The notes beneath the pieces were generated by a model. The model was not told where the DNA came from and did not search any database. It saw only the letters and a list, made by a program, of their open reading frames with translations. 51,128 nt of DNA from positions 1-51,128 of the forward strand of contig NZ_JADCSA010000017.1 in assembly GCF_015070385.1 (NCBI RefSeq). Reading direction: 5' to 3'. This document shows, piece after piece, positions 16,036 through 25,170 of the stretch. Made by a program: the position numbers and the translations under genes. Position 1 is the stretch's first letter. Every line of letters begins with the position of its first letter. This DNA comes from Nocardioides malaquae. Its GTDB lineage: Bacteria; Actinomycetota; Actinomycetes; Propionibacteriales; Nocardioidaceae.

Positions 16036-16703
16036 TGAAGGTCGGGGTCGTCACCTTTCCCGGCACCCTCGACGACGTCGACGCCCAGCGCGCCGTCCGG
16101 ATCGCCGGCGACGAGGCCGTCGCCCTGTGGCACGGCGACCACGACCTCAAGGGGGTCGACGCCGTGGTCCTGCCCGGCGGCTTCTCCTACGGCGACTACC
16201 TGCGCTGCGGTGCGATCTCGCGCTTCTCCCCGGTGATGACCGAGGTCATCGAGGCGGCGAAGAAGGGCCTGCCCGTACTGGGCATCTGCAACGGCTTCCA
16301 GATCCTCTGCGAGTCGCACCTCCTGCCGGGCGCACTCATCCGCAACGAGGCCCGCAAGTTCGTCTGCCGCGACCAGCGCCTGCGCATCGAGAACACCTCG
16401 ACCCTGTGGACCTCCTCCTACGAGCAGGGCCAGGAGATCACCGTGGTCCTGAAGAACGGCGAGGGCAACTTCGTCGCCGACGAGGCCACCCTCGACATGC
16501 TCGAGGGGGAGGGCCGCGTGGTCGCCCGCTACGTCGGGCCCAACCCCAACGGCTCGATGCGCGACATCGCCGGCATCACCAACGAGCGCGGCAACGTGGT
16601 CGGCCTCATGCCGCACCCCGAGCACGCGGTCGAGGAGCTGACCGGTCCCGGCACCGACGGCCTGGGCTTCTTCACCTCGCTCGCCCAGCGCGTCTTCGCC
16701 TGA
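16035..16703 (+). CDS. purQ: Phosphoribosylformylglycinamidine synthase, glutaminase subunit PurQ
   Basis: A class I glutamine amidotransferase of 222 residues that supplies ammonia to PurL. The nucleophile is the Cys in [10 protein letters not shown] near residue 84, and the His-Glu pair is in MPHPEHAVE near 193. [13 protein letters not shown] near 47 is the oxyanion strand region. It is coupled to purS. Its stop is 2 nt from the next ATG, so the DUF3817 gene is co-transcribed. Confidence 0.97.
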   Translation: MKVGVVTFPGTLDDVDAQRAVRIAGDEAVALWHGDHDLKGVDAVVLPGGFSYGDYLRCGAISRFSPVMTEVIEAAKKGLPVLGICNGFQILCESHLLPGALIRNEARKFVCRDQRLRIENTSTLWTSSYEQGQEITVVLKNGEGNFVADEATLDMLEGEGRVVARYVGPNPNGSMRDIAGITNERGNVVGLMPHPEHAVEELTGPGTDGLGFFTSLAQRVFA

Positions 16704-16705
16704 CG

Positions 16706-17173
16706 ATGAAGGCCCTTCTCGGCAGTCCCCGCAAGCTCTACCGCGCCGTCGCGTTCCTCGAGGTCGTCACGTGGACGATGCTGCTCACGGGGATGTTCCT
16801 CAAGTACGTCACGAAGACGACCGACATCGGCATCGCCGTGGCCGGACCGATCCACGGCTTCGCCTTCCTGGCCTACTGCCTGGTGACGACGCTGGTGGCC
16901 GTCGACCAGCGCTGGCGAGTGGGCCGCTGGATCGTCGGTCTGCTCAGCGCGGTGCCGCCCTTCGTGACGATCCCCTTCGAGATGTCGATCGAGAAGCACG
17001 GACTGGTGACCGACGCGTGGCGGCTGCGCTCCGAGGAGCCGCAGGGCGCGCTCGAGCGGGTCACCGCGTTCCCGGTGCGCCGTCCGGGCCTGGGCATCGT
17101 GGTGGCCGCGGTGCTGCTCGTGGTCGTCTTCACCGTGCTGCTGCTCCTCGGTCCGCCCGGTGGCGACCACTGA
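16706..17173 (+). CDS. DUF3817 integral membrane protein
   Basis: A 155-residue membrane protein with the DUF3817 pattern: YRAVAFLEVVTWTMLLTGMFLKY at residues 12-34, GPIHGFAFLAYCLV near 48, then two further hydrophobic segments, the last at 127-147. The family is widespread in Actinobacteria and has no established function. It begins 2 nt after the purQ stop. Whether it serves purine metabolism is unknown. Confidence 0.85.
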   Translation: MKALLGSPRKLYRAVAFLEVVTWTMLLTGMFLKYVTKTTDIGIAVAGPIHGFAFLAYCLVTTLVAVDQRWRVGRWIVGLLSAVPPFVTIPFEMSIEKHGLVTDAWRLRSEEPQGALERVTAFPVRRPGLGIVVAAVLLVVVFTVLLLLGPPGGDH

Positions 17174-17193
17174 GGTGCTGCGCCCGGTTCCTC

Positions 17194-17199
17194 TAGGCT
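17194..17199 (+). promoter_or_regulatory. -10 element of the GT-C-like gene (leaderless)
   Basis: TAGGCT, 7 nt, GTG 17207. Confidence 0.55.
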
Positions 17200-17206
17200 C
17201 CCGCCC

Positions 17207-19006
17207 GTGCCCGCTCGCCTGAACGCCCTCCACGCCGTCGTGGCGACCGTGGCGGGGTGGTTCGCGGTGGTGGTCGTGGCCACCGCGACCGCCATCGGCC
17301 TGGTCTCCCGCCTCCTCGCGCCCGACGACGCGCCCTACTTCCTGCTCACCGCCGTCGTCGCCGACCACCCGGTCGTCTCGCTGCTCTTCTGGGTGCTCTG
17401 CCTCCTCGCGTACGCCCTGGGGTTCCGCGCCCTGTGCCGCGGGCTGGAGCGCTGGCGACACGGCGTGGACTCGACCCCGCCGCGGGGCCCGCGGACCCAA
17501 CGGCTGGAGCGGCTGACCACGTGGATCTTCGCCCGGTGGTGGCACGGCGCGGTGGCGCTCGCCGTCGCGTGGTCGCCGTGGATCCTGCTGTCGTGGCCCG
17601 GCCAGCCCAACCCCGACTTCGCCAGGACGATCGGCGAGTTCCTGCTCCAGCGTTCCGACTTCGTCGGTGGGGTGATCGCGCCGTTCGAGGCCTATCCGAC
17701 GTCGCACTACCTGCTGCCCGACAGTGAGCGGATCTGGTCGAACCACCACAACTTCTTCCTGATGCTCTACTACGGCGGCATCTCGAAGCTGAGCATCCTG
17801 CTCTTCGACAGCCTGATGCCGGGGATCTTCCTCATCAGCACCCTGTCGCTGCTCCTGACGCTGGTCGCCTTCGGTCGCGCGTTCTCGATCCTGGGCCGAC
17901 TGGTGCCGAGTTGGAAGGTCCGCGCCGTCGTCGTGGGGATCGTGGCCGGCTCGCCGCTGATCGGCCTCTGGGGCATGTCGCACTCGAAGAACCACCTCTT
18001 CGCGGCGCTGCTGGTCTGGTGGCTCGCCCTGATGGCGCAGTTCGTCCACGCGCCCGCACCGGTGGGTCGGCGCTGGTGGGTGGAGACGGCGCTGGTCTCG
18101 ACCGGGCTCGCCGTCTCGGTGCTGTTCGGCTGGATCCTTCTGGTGGCCCAGGCGCTGGTCATGCTCGGGCTGCGTCGCGGCCGGTTCGTCCCGCTGGTGG
18201 TGATGGCCGTGCCCGCGCTCCTGGTGCACGGCACCGTCACGACCGCAGGGGCGTTGGGGCTGCTCATCCCCTCGGATCCGATCGAGACCAAGGGCGTGCA
18301 GCTGCAGCAGCTCTCGCTGATCCTGCGGGAGCACCCAGACGCGCTCTCGGCCGACGACCGCGAGGCCCTGGGCCGGATCTTCGACCTCGAGGCGATGGCC
18401 GCGGCCTACGACGAGGACGTCTCCGACCCGGTGAAGTCGTCGGGACCGTTCTCGCGCAAGACCGCGAGCTACCGCTACAAGACCGTGCAGCCGGAGGACT
18501 GGGAGGCCTTCACCGGCATCTGGTTGCGCGCGGGCGCGGAGCACCCCGACACCTTCGTCGACGCGCTCGTCGCCAAGAGCTACCGCTACCTCGACCCCCT
18601 CGACGAGGGCACCCACTTCTACCCGCCCTGGTCGGGCGACTACGAGCGCGTCGTGGGGGAGCACCCGGTCGCGCCCGTCGAGATCAACAGCCTGACCCGT
18701 CCGGCGCTGCGGGACGCGGCGTACGCCTGCTTCAAGGTCGAGGGATGCCGCCCGCTGCTCTCCCACTCGCTGCGGACGGTGGCCGTGGTGCTCCTCTGCG
18801 CGGCAGCGATCGTGGTGCGGCGTCGGTTTGCCTGGCTCTGGGCCATGCCCTTCGCGCTGCAGGTGGGCATCGTTGCGATGTCACCGCTGGCTGCGGGCGG
18901 GCGCTACGCGCTGGGATTCACCTACGGCCTGGCCGTGGTCATCGCGCTGATGGCGATCGACGATCGTCAGCCGGAGCGCTCGCCTGTGGAGAACAGCCAG
19001 CGGTAG
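17207..19006 (+). CDS. Polytopic membrane protein, DUF6020/GT-C-like
   Basis: A 599-residue protein with roughly eleven hydrophobic segments and one large external loop (about residues 360-510). SPWILLSWPGQPNPD near residue 122 resembles the first extracytoplasmic loop of GT-C glycosyltransferases, which keeps an acidic residue near the membrane, and LWGMSHSKNHLF near 247 is another polar patch. I assign it to the DUF6020 type with moderate certainty. It is convergent with GtrA and a GtrB-like GT2 and overlaps GtrA by 40 nt. In gtr systems the third component is a polytopic glycosyltransferase of this sort, so it may use the sugar lipid made by its neighbours. Confidence 0.7.
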   Translation: MPARLNALHAVVATVAGWFAVVVVATATAIGLVSRLLAPDDAPYFLLTAVVADHPVVSLLFWVLCLLAYALGFRALCRGLERWRHGVDSTPPRGPRTQRLERLTTWIFARWWHGAVALAVAWSPWILLSWPGQPNPDFARTIGEFLLQRSDFVGGVIAPFEAYPTSHYLLPDSERIWSNHHNFFLMLYYGGISKLSILLFDSLMPGIFLISTLSLLLTLVAFGRAFSILGRLVPSWKVRAVVVGIVAGSPLIGLWGMSHSKNHLFAALLVWWLALMAQFVHAPAPVGRRWWVETALVSTGLAVSVLFGWILLVAQALVMLGLRRGRFVPLVVMAVPALLVHGTVTTAGALGLLIPSDPIETKGVQLQQLSLILREHPDALSADDREALGRIFDLEAMAAAYDEDVSDPVKSSGPFSRKTASYRYKTVQPEDWEAFTGIWLRAGAEHPDTFVDALVAKSYRYLDPLDEGTHFYPPWSGDYERVVGEHPVAPVEINSLTRPALRDAAYACFKVEGCRPLLSHSLRTVAVVLLCAAAIVVRRRFAWLWAMPFALQVGIVAMSPLAAGGRYALGFTYGLAVVIALMAIDDRQPERSPVENSQR

Positions 19007-19389
19007 CCCAGGAAGTTGACCACCATCCCGGTGCCCATGGCCACGACCTTGGCCGCCGGGGTGACCAGGTCGGTGGAGAGCGCGGGCACGACCACCTCGG
19101 CAAGGAACAGCACCGCCAGGATCACCCCCGACTGCACCAGCAGACCGGTGAAGAGGGTGACCCCGGCGAAGCGCAGGTAGACCCCGACCCCCGACGACTG
19201 CGACTGGAAGACCCACGCGCGGTTGACGAAGAAGCTGACCGTCATCACCACCACCGTGGAGATCGCGTTGGAGAGCACGGCCGCGAGGCCCACGCCGACG
19301 GCCAGGGCCGTGAAGAGCGCCAGGTCGAGCGCGGTGTTGAAGAGGCCGACGAGCACGTAGCGGTCGACGCTGCGCGACCCGACCTTCAT
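18967..19389 (-). CDS. GtrA-family membrane protein
   Basis: A 140-residue protein with four membrane helices, the size and layout of GtrA. RYVLVGLFNTALDLALF at residue 10, NAISTVVVMTVSFFVNRAWVF at residue 41 and GMVVNFLGYRWLF near the end are family hallmarks. GtrA proteins are thought to flip or present polyprenyl-linked sugars. The ATG overlaps the GT2 stop as ATGA, so both are made from one message. Its 3' end overlaps the convergent GT-C-like gene. Confidence 0.9.
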   Translation of the reverse strand: MKVGSRSVDRYVLVGLFNTALDLALFTALAVGVGLAAVLSNAISTVVVMTVSFFVNRAWVFQSQSSGVGVYLRFAGVTLFTGLLVQSGVILAVLFLAEVVVPALSTDLVTPAAKVVAMGTGMVVNFLGYRWLFSTGERSG

Positions 19390-20324
19390 GACTGGGGCAG
19401 GGCAGGCAGCTGCAGGTAGGCCAGCCGCCGCATCTCCTGACGTCCGCGCAACACCCCGTTGAGCACCATGCCGATCGCGGCCAGCAGCACGCTGATCACG
19501 ACCAGCGACGAGGCCAGGATCGCGGTCGGGAAACGGTCGACCTCGCCGGTCTGCGCAAAATCGACGACGACCGGAAGCCCCAGGCCGAGCCCGAGCAGGA
19601 GGGTGAGCGCGCTGGCGAGGCTGAATACGAGGCTCGGGCGCTCGTGCAGCAGGAGGTGGCCCAGCAGGCCGAGGATCTTGAAGCCGTCGCGGAAGGTGCT
19701 CAACTTGGACTCCGACCCCTCGGGGCGGTCCTTGAAGCCGACCGGCACCTCGGTCTGCGGCACCCGCAGGCTGGCGGCGTGGATCGTCAGCTCGGTCTCG
19801 ATCTCGAACTCCTCGGAGTTCGCGGGGAACGACTTCACGTAGCGGCGTGAGAAGGCCCGATAGCCCGAGAGCATGTCGGTGACCGGTTCGCCGAAGGCGA
19901 CGCTGGTGACCCGGTTGAACATTGCGTTTCCCCAGGCGTGACCGGGCCGATAGCTGCTGGTGTCCTGGGTCTCGACCCTGCATCCCAGCACGTGGTCGTA
20001 GGGGCCGCTCAGCAGCGTCTCGACCAACATCGGCGCCGCGCTGGCGTCGTAGGTGTCGTCGCCGTCGATCATCAGGTAGACGTCGGCCTCGATGTCGGAG
20101 AAGGCGCGGCGCACGACGTTGCCCTTGCCCTTGCGACTCTCGAAGCGCACCACCGCGCCCGCCTCGGCGGCGACCTTCGCGGTGTGGTCGGTCGAGTTGT
20201 TGTCGTAGACGTAGATCGTCGCCTGTGGCAACGCCTCGCGCAGGTCTCGCACCACCGTGCCGACGGTGAGCTCCTCGTCATGGCACGGCACGATCGCCGC
20301 GATCTCGAGGTGGTCGGTGTTCAT
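19386..20324 (-). CDS. Family 2 glycosyltransferase, GtrB/DPM-like
   Basis: A 312-residue enzyme that should transfer a nucleotide sugar to polyprenyl phosphate. The N-terminal GT-A fold starts with IAAIVPCHDEELTVGTVV, and the metal-binding DxD-type motif is in LMIDGDDTYDA near residue 84. SGYRAFSRRYVKSFP near 150 is typical of the polyprenyl-phosphate group. Two C-terminal helices at about 233-255 and 268-295 anchor it, as in GtrB. It shares a 4-nt overlap with gtrA. A weak -10-like TAGGGT lies upstream (20358-20363), though read-through from the DUF1906 gene is also possible. Confidence 0.9.
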   Translation of the reverse strand: MNTDHLEIAAIVPCHDEELTVGTVVRDLREALPQATIYVYDNNSTDHTAKVAAEAGAVVRFESRKGKGNVVRRAFSDIEADVYLMIDGDDTYDASAAPMLVETLLSGPYDHVLGCRVETQDTSSYRPGHAWGNAMFNRVTSVAFGEPVTDMLSGYRAFSRRYVKSFPANSEEFEIETELTIHAASLRVPQTEVPVGFKDRPEGSESKLSTFRDGFKILGLLGHLLLHERPSLVFSLASALTLLLGLGLGLPVVVDFAQTGEVDRFPTAILASSLVVISVLLAAIGMVLNGVLRGRQEMRRLAYLQLPALPQS

Positions 20325-20368
20325 GGCGCCTCGAAGGGTCGGAGGTGGGGCGAGTGGACCCTACTCGT

Positions 20369-21793
20369 TCAGCGGTTCCCCGCCGAGAGCGCCCGCCACG
20401 TGGGCGGGTTGGCGACGCCGTGGGCGCGCATCTTGCGCGGCTTCTGGTAGGCGCGGACCTGGGCGCGGGTCTCGCTGTCGAAGACGCCGGTCGAGCGGGT
20501 GGTGCGCAGGCCCGCGGCGATCAGCGTCTGCTGGAGCCGGTGGACGGCCGCGCCCGACGACCCCATCTTGAGGGTGGGCTGCTCCCCGACGGCGAGCAGG
20601 CGCATCCATTGCGACGGGTCGACGGTCGTCGAGGCGGGCAGTCCCCGGCTGGTCTGCCAGGTGGCGACGGCGTTGCGCACCCGGGGGCCGTACTTCCCGT
20701 GCAGCTTGCCCTCCCAGAACCCCTGCTCCTGCAGCAGGCACTGCAGGGCGCGCATGCGCTTGCGGGGTCGGTGGCTGGTGGTGATCGTCGGATACTTCTT
20801 GAAGCTCATCTGGACCCCGCCGCAGCGCGCGTCGCTGCTGCGCGCGGTCGCGCCGAGGTCGAGGTAGTTGCTGTCGATGTTGATGGTGACCTTGCCGTGG
20901 GTCTCGTGGTGACCCCCGAAGTACTGCTTCATCCGGCGCCCCGGACGCCATCCGTCCTCGCGGATGTAGGACGAGGAGGTGTTGGCCTTGCCGTCCCAGC
21001 GGGCCAGCCAGATGTAGGTCGGCAGGTGGAACTTGCCGGGGCGGTTGACTCGGGCGTCGTCGAGCATCTTGATGCCCGAGCTGGCGCTGGAGTACATGCC
21101 GGACGCCCAGCCGAGCTGCTGGATCTTGTTGGTCCACGCCGAGACGAAGGCGAGCGCCGACTCGCGGCAGTGCTTGTTGCCCATGTCGAAGGCCTCGAGG
21201 TCGTACCAGATGGTCGAGCCCTTCGCGAGGCCCAGCGCGGCGGCGTCGGCGGAGTTCTTCTCGGCCTCGGCGCGGCCCTGGGCGCGGGCCTTGGGGTAGC
21301 GACCCTTCTTGCCGGGCCTGGGGCTGATCTTGAAGTCGTCGTCGTAGCGCGGGAAACGACCCAGGCAGGAGGCCTGCGGGCCGAGCGCGATCGGCAGCAG
21401 GCGCCACCCCTTGGCCAGCTGGGTGGAGATCCAGGTGGGGGTGAGGTTCGGCTGCACGCGGCAGGCGCGCGAGTCACCGGAGATGTAGATGCCCACCGCG
21501 AGGTAGGGGGAGTGGTTGAGCCAGGCGTCCATGGCCTTCTGGGTGGGCGCCACGCACTGGTCGAACCCGAAGCCGGTGAAGTTGCCGGGGGTGACCGGGT
21601 TGGTGCCCGAGCGCTGCTTCGCCTTCACCGTCTTCGCCTGTGCAGTCGCGGCGGCCAGGGCCACCGTGTCGCTCAACGCCTCCGGTGAGGCGCCTGAGCC
21701 CGTGGTGGTCAGCAACGCGGCGCTGAGGGCGAGGGTGCCGGCGGCGGCGGTGAGACGGCGTACGAGGGTGCGTGCGGGACGCTGAAGACGCAT
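20369..21793 (-). CDS. Exported DUF1906 glycoside-hydrolase-like protein with two peptidoglycan-binding domains
   Basis: A 474-residue exoprotein. The N-terminus (MRLQRPARTLVRRLTAAAGTL) is a signal peptide, with some likeness to a Tat signal. Residues about 60-310 match the DUF1906/Rv2525c-like TIM-barrel fold (GFGFDQCVAPTQ, GIYISGDSRAC, IWYDLEAFD), related to GH25 lysozymes. Two PG_binding_1 repeats follow at about 340-385 (ALQCLLQEQGFWEG) and 410-460 (RLQQTLIAAGLRT). The product probably acts on or binds the cell wall. ATG 21793 is favoured because GGAG lies 6 nt upstream and the signal peptide starts there. It precedes the GT2 and gtrA genes on the same strand. Confidence 0.88.
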   Translation of the reverse strand: MRLQRPARTLVRRLTAAAGTLALSAALLTTTGSGASPEALSDTVALAAATAQAKTVKAKQRSGTNPVTPGNFTGFGFDQCVAPTQKAMDAWLNHSPYLAVGIYISGDSRACRVQPNLTPTWISTQLAKGWRLLPIALGPQASCLGRFPRYDDDFKISPRPGKKGRYPKARAQGRAEAEKNSADAAALGLAKGSTIWYDLEAFDMGNKHCRESALAFVSAWTNKIQQLGWASGMYSSASSGIKMLDDARVNRPGKFHLPTYIWLARWDGKANTSSSYIREDGWRPGRRMKQYFGGHHETHGKVTINIDSNYLDLGATARSSDARCGGVQMSFKKYPTITTSHRPRKRMRALQCLLQEQGFWEGKLHGKYGPRVRNAVATWQTSRGLPASTTVDPSQWMRLLAVGEQPTLKMGSSGAAVHRLQQTLIAAGLRTTRSTGVFDSETRAQVRAYQKPRKMRAHGVANPPTWRALSAGNR

Positions 21794-21951
21794 GGAGAAC
21801 TCCGGGTGGAACGGGGGAAGTGCGACGACCATAACCTCACTGGTCACACGAGTAACAGGCTTCGCGGGGAAGAACAGAGGTGTAGTTCACGGCGCCGGCC
21901 AGACCCTGTCCGTCGCGTACGACCGCCCCCGGGGCGCCCGCCGTCGAACGG

Positions 21952-21957
21952 TAGATT
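21952..21957 (+). promoter_or_regulatory. -10 element of purL (leaderless)
   Basis: TAGATT, 6 nt, GTG 21964. Confidence 0.6.
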
Positions 21958-21963
21958 GGCCCC

Positions 21964-24246
21964 GTGGCCGAGACTCCCCGCACCCCCAGTCAGCTCGACA
22001 CCGTCGCCGTCGCCGGCCAGGACCCCGACCGGGAGCAGCCCTGGGCTGACCTGGGCCTGAAGGACGACGAGTACGCCCGCATCCGCGAGATCCTCGGGCG
22101 CCGCCCCACCAGCTCCGAGCTGGCGATGTACTCGGTGATGTGGAGCGAGCACTGCTCCTACAAGTCCACCAAGGTGCACCTCAAGCAGTTCGGTGAGATC
22201 CCGCAGGAGACGCCTGCGGGCAAGATGCTCGCCGGCATCGGTGAGAACGCGGGCGTCATCGACATCGGCCAGGGCTACGCGGTCACCTTCAAGGTCGAGT
22301 CGCACAACCACCCGTCGTTCGTCGAGCCCTACCAGGGCGCCGCGACCGGCATCGGCGGCATCGTGCGCGACATCCTCGCCATGGGTGCGCGCCCCGTCGC
22401 GGTCGTCGACCCGCTGCGCTTCGGCCCGTTGGAGGAGCCCGACACCCACCGCGTGCTGCCCGGCATCGTGGCCGGCGTCGGTGGCTACGGCAACTGCCTC
22501 GGCCTGCCCAACATCGGTGGCGAGGCCGTCTTCGACAAGACCTACCTCGGCAACCCTCTGGTCAACGCCGGCGCCATCGGCGTGCTTCGCCACGAGGACC
22601 TCCACCTCGCCAACGCCACCGGCACCGGCAACCGGGTCGTGCTCTACGGCGCCCGCACCGGCGGCGACGGCATCGGCGGCGTCTCCGTGCTCGCCTCCGA
22701 GACCTTCGACGAGGGTGGCCCCGCCAAGCGCCCCAGCGTCCAGGTCGGCGACCCCTTCATGGAGAAGCTGCTCATCGAGTGCACCCTCGAGCTCTTCGCC
22801 GCCGGCGTGGTCTCCGGCATCCAGGACCTCGGCGGTGCGGGCCTGAGCTGCGCCACCTCCGAGCTGGCGTCGGCCGGTGACGGCGGCATGCACGTCGAGC
22901 TCGACCTGGTGCCGCTGCGTGACTCCACGCTCGCTCCCGAGGAGATCCTCATGAGCGAGTCGCAGGAGCGGATGATGGCCATCGTCGAGCCCGAGCGCCT
23001 CGACGAGTTCATGGCGATCTGCCGCAAGTGGGACGTCGAGGCCACCGACATCGGCGAGGTCACCGACACCGGCCGCCTCGAGATCGACTGGCACGGGGAG
23101 CGCGTCGTCGACGTCCCGCCGCGCTCGGTCGCCCACGACGGCCCCGTCTATCAGCGTCCGTACGCCCGCCCCGACTGGCAGGACTCCCTGCAGGCCGACG
23201 GCGCCGAGGCGCTCGCGCGACCCGCGTCGGGGGAGGAGCTGAAGCAGACGCTGCTCACCCTGGTCGCCAGCCCCAACCTCTGCGACAAGTCGTGGATCAC
23301 CGACCAGTACGACCGCTACGTGCGCGGCAACACCGTCTCGGCCCAGCCCGAGGACTCCGGCATGATCCGCGTCGACGACGAGACCGGCCTCGGCGTCTCG
23401 CTCTCCACCGACTGCAACGGTCGTTACGCCAAGCTCGACCCCTACACGGGTGCGCAGCTGGCGCTGGCCGAGTCCTACCGCAACGTCGCCACCGGCGGCG
23501 CCGTGCCGCTCGCGATCTCCGACTGCCTCAACTTCGGCTCGCCCGAGGACACCGGCGTGATGTGGCAGTTCGCCGAGGCCTGCCGCGGCCTCAAGGACGC
23601 CTGCCTCGAGCTCGGCATCCCGGTCACCGGCGGCAACGTCTCGCTCTACAACCAGACCGGCGAGACCGCCATCCTGCCCACCCCGGTCGTCGCCGTGCTC
23701 GGTGTCATCCAGGACGTCGCCAAGCGCACCCGCAGCCACTTCAACGCGGCCGGCGAGCAGGTGCTGCTGCTCGGCGAGACCCGCGAGGAGCTCTCCGGCT
23801 CCGAGTGGGCCCACGTGGTGCACGGTCACCTCGGCGGTCTGCCGCCGAAGGTCGACCTCGCCGCGGAGAAGGCGCTCGGTGAGCTGCTGGCCGAGGCTGC
23901 GACCCACCAGGTCGTCACCAGCGCCCACGACCTCTCCGACGGCGGTCTCGCCATCGCCCTGGCCGAGGCGTCCTTCCGCCACGGCATCGGCGCGACCGTC
24001 TCCCTGGCGGATGTGCACGCCGACCCCTTCGTGGCGCTCTACTCCGAGTCGACCGCCCGCGTCCTCGTCACCGTGACGCCCGAGCAGCGCGAGCGTTTCG
24101 ACGCGCTGGCCGCGCAGCACGGCGTACCGGTCACCGAGCTCGGGACCACCGGTGGCGATGCGCTGGTCGTCGAGGGCCAGTTCGAGGTGCCGGTCGCCGA
24201 GGTGAAGTCGGCCTGGTCGGCCACGCTGCCGGCGGCGCTGGGCTGA
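21964..24246 (+). CDS. purL: Phosphoribosylformylglycinamidine synthase, PurL subunit
   Basis: The 760-residue ATP-dependent subunit of FGAM synthase, the small form that needs PurS and PurQ. The catalytic opening [11 protein letters not shown] is near residue 60. [17 protein letters not shown] near 115 binds substrate and metal, and [13 protein letters not shown] near 293 is a second conserved block. The C-terminal half repeats the AIR-synthase fold ([17 protein letters not shown] near 520, [14 protein letters not shown] near 657). The gene lies about 5 kb from purS-purQ and has its own leaderless promoter. A 14-bp direct duplication straddles its stop codon (24241-24268). Confidence 0.97.
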   Translation: MAETPRTPSQLDTVAVAGQDPDREQPWADLGLKDDEYARIREILGRRPTSSELAMYSVMWSEHCSYKSTKVHLKQFGEIPQETPAGKMLAGIGENAGVIDIGQGYAVTFKVESHNHPSFVEPYQGAATGIGGIVRDILAMGARPVAVVDPLRFGPLEEPDTHRVLPGIVAGVGGYGNCLGLPNIGGEAVFDKTYLGNPLVNAGAIGVLRHEDLHLANATGTGNRVVLYGARTGGDGIGGVSVLASETFDEGGPAKRPSVQVGDPFMEKLLIECTLELFAAGVVSGIQDLGGAGLSCATSELASAGDGGMHVELDLVPLRDSTLAPEEILMSESQERMMAIVEPERLDEFMAICRKWDVEATDIGEVTDTGRLEIDWHGERVVDVPPRSVAHDGPVYQRPYARPDWQDSLQADGAEALARPASGEELKQTLLTLVASPNLCDKSWITDQYDRYVRGNTVSAQPEDSGMIRVDDETGLGVSLSTDCNGRYAKLDPYTGAQLALAESYRNVATGGAVPLAISDCLNFGSPEDTGVMWQFAEACRGLKDACLELGIPVTGGNVSLYNQTGETAILPTPVVAVLGVIQDVAKRTRSHFNAAGEQVLLLGETREELSGSEWAHVVHGHLGGLPPKVDLAAEKALGELLAEAATHQVVTSAHDLSDGGLAIALAEASFRHGIGATVSLADVHADPFVALYSESTARVLVTVTPEQRERFDALAAQHGVPVTELGTTGGDALVVEGQFEVPVAEVKSAWSATLPAALG

Positions 24247-24280
24247 GGTCGCTGGGCTGAGGTCGCTGGGGGACGGCCTC

Positions 24281-25099
24281 TCAGTCGCTGCGACGGTAGG
24301 CCTGCGGCGCCATCCCGAGCACCTGCCGGAAGTCGCGGGTCAGGTGGGCGTGGTCGGCGTACCCCAGCTCTGCGGCCACCCGGGCGACCGGCAATGAAGG
24401 ATCCTCGCGGAGCCGCCTCGCCGCCTCCTGGAGGCGGTAGCGGCGGATGATCGCGAGCGGCGGGACGCCGACGTAGCGGTGTGCCAACCGCTGCACCGCC
24501 CGCACGGAGAGCGCGAGGTGCTCGGCGACCTGCTCGACGCGTACGACCTCGGGGTCTGAGGCCACGAGGTCCTCCATCCGGTTGGCCAGCAACCCCTGCT
24601 CGTCAGGAGCGGCGACTCGGGTCCGGGTCCACGCCGCATACGCAGCGGCGGCCTGCGCGTCCCCCTCGGCCTCGTCGTCCGTCGCCATCGCTGCCAGGAC
24701 GGCGGCGTGCAGCTGCGGCGCCTTGAACGGCGTCTCGAGGTCCCGGACCTCGTGTGGAGCCGGGTGGAGCGCGGCGACCCCGGCAGGCCGCAGCAGGGCG
24801 CCGACGGCCCAGCCAGTGCTGGTGAGGTCGCGGTGGGAGGCGCCCGTCGTCGGACCGGAGAGCGTGACCCCGTCGCGGTCGACCACCAAATTGCAGGCAG
24901 GGAAGGGCAGCACGTGCTGGCGCGACGAGCGGCCCGGGGCGATGTGCCACCGCGGGATCCAGAACCACCGCACCCGGTCGGCCAGGTCGTCGGGCGCCGC
25001 GACGCGGTGGAAGGTCGGCAGTCGGGCCGGTCGGAGGATGCCGCGGGAGTCGTCCAGGGAGGGGCCGGCCCGGTCTCCCAGATCACCCGGTGTGTCCAC
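24281..25099 (-). CDS. AraC-family transcriptional regulator
   Basis: A 272-residue regulator. The C-terminal AraC DNA-binding domain holds two helix-turn-helix units: LALSVRAVQRLAHRYVGV near 195 and VARVAAELGYADHAHLTRDFR near 238, ending in the family signature GMAPQAYRR. The N-terminal part resembles the DUF6597-type sensor domain common in actinobacterial AraC proteins (RVRWFWIPRW near residue 42). GTG 25099 has CGGAGG upstream. It is divergent from a VOC protein gene across 71 nt, so that gene is its likely target. Confidence 0.88.
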   Translation of the reverse strand: MDTPGDLGDRAGPSLDDSRGILRPARLPTFHRVAAPDDLADRVRWFWIPRWHIAPGRSSRQHVLPFPACNLVVDRDGVTLSGPTTGASHRDLTSTGWAVGALLRPAGVAALHPAPHEVRDLETPFKAPQLHAAVLAAMATDDEAEGDAQAAAAYAAWTRTRVAAPDEQGLLANRMEDLVASDPEVVRVEQVAEHLALSVRAVQRLAHRYVGVPPLAIIRRYRLQEAARRLREDPSLPVARVAAELGYADHAHLTRDFRQVLGMAPQAYRRSD

Positions 25100-25158
25100 G
25101 TCGTCCTCCGGTCGGTGAGCTGTCGCAAATGTTCAAGCCCGTCGAGGGCCGACGGCCC

Positions 25159-25164
25159 TACGGT
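25159..25164 (+). promoter_or_regulatory. -10 element of the VOC protein gene (leaderless)
   Basis: TACGGT, 6 nt, ATG 25171. This excludes an in-frame upstream start at 25090. Confidence 0.5.
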
Positions 25165-25170
25165 CGAAAC

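Noticed and set aside
16529-18766. 745-codon minus-strand frame opposite purQ and the GT-C-like gene
   Set aside because: The frame covers three genes with good evidence on the plus strand, and its product is polar low-complexity sequence.
24241-24268. Tandem 14-bp duplication at the end of purL
   Set aside because: GGCTGAGGTCGCTG occurs twice, but the first copy already contains the stop codon, so the protein is unaffected. It looks like simple slippage without function.
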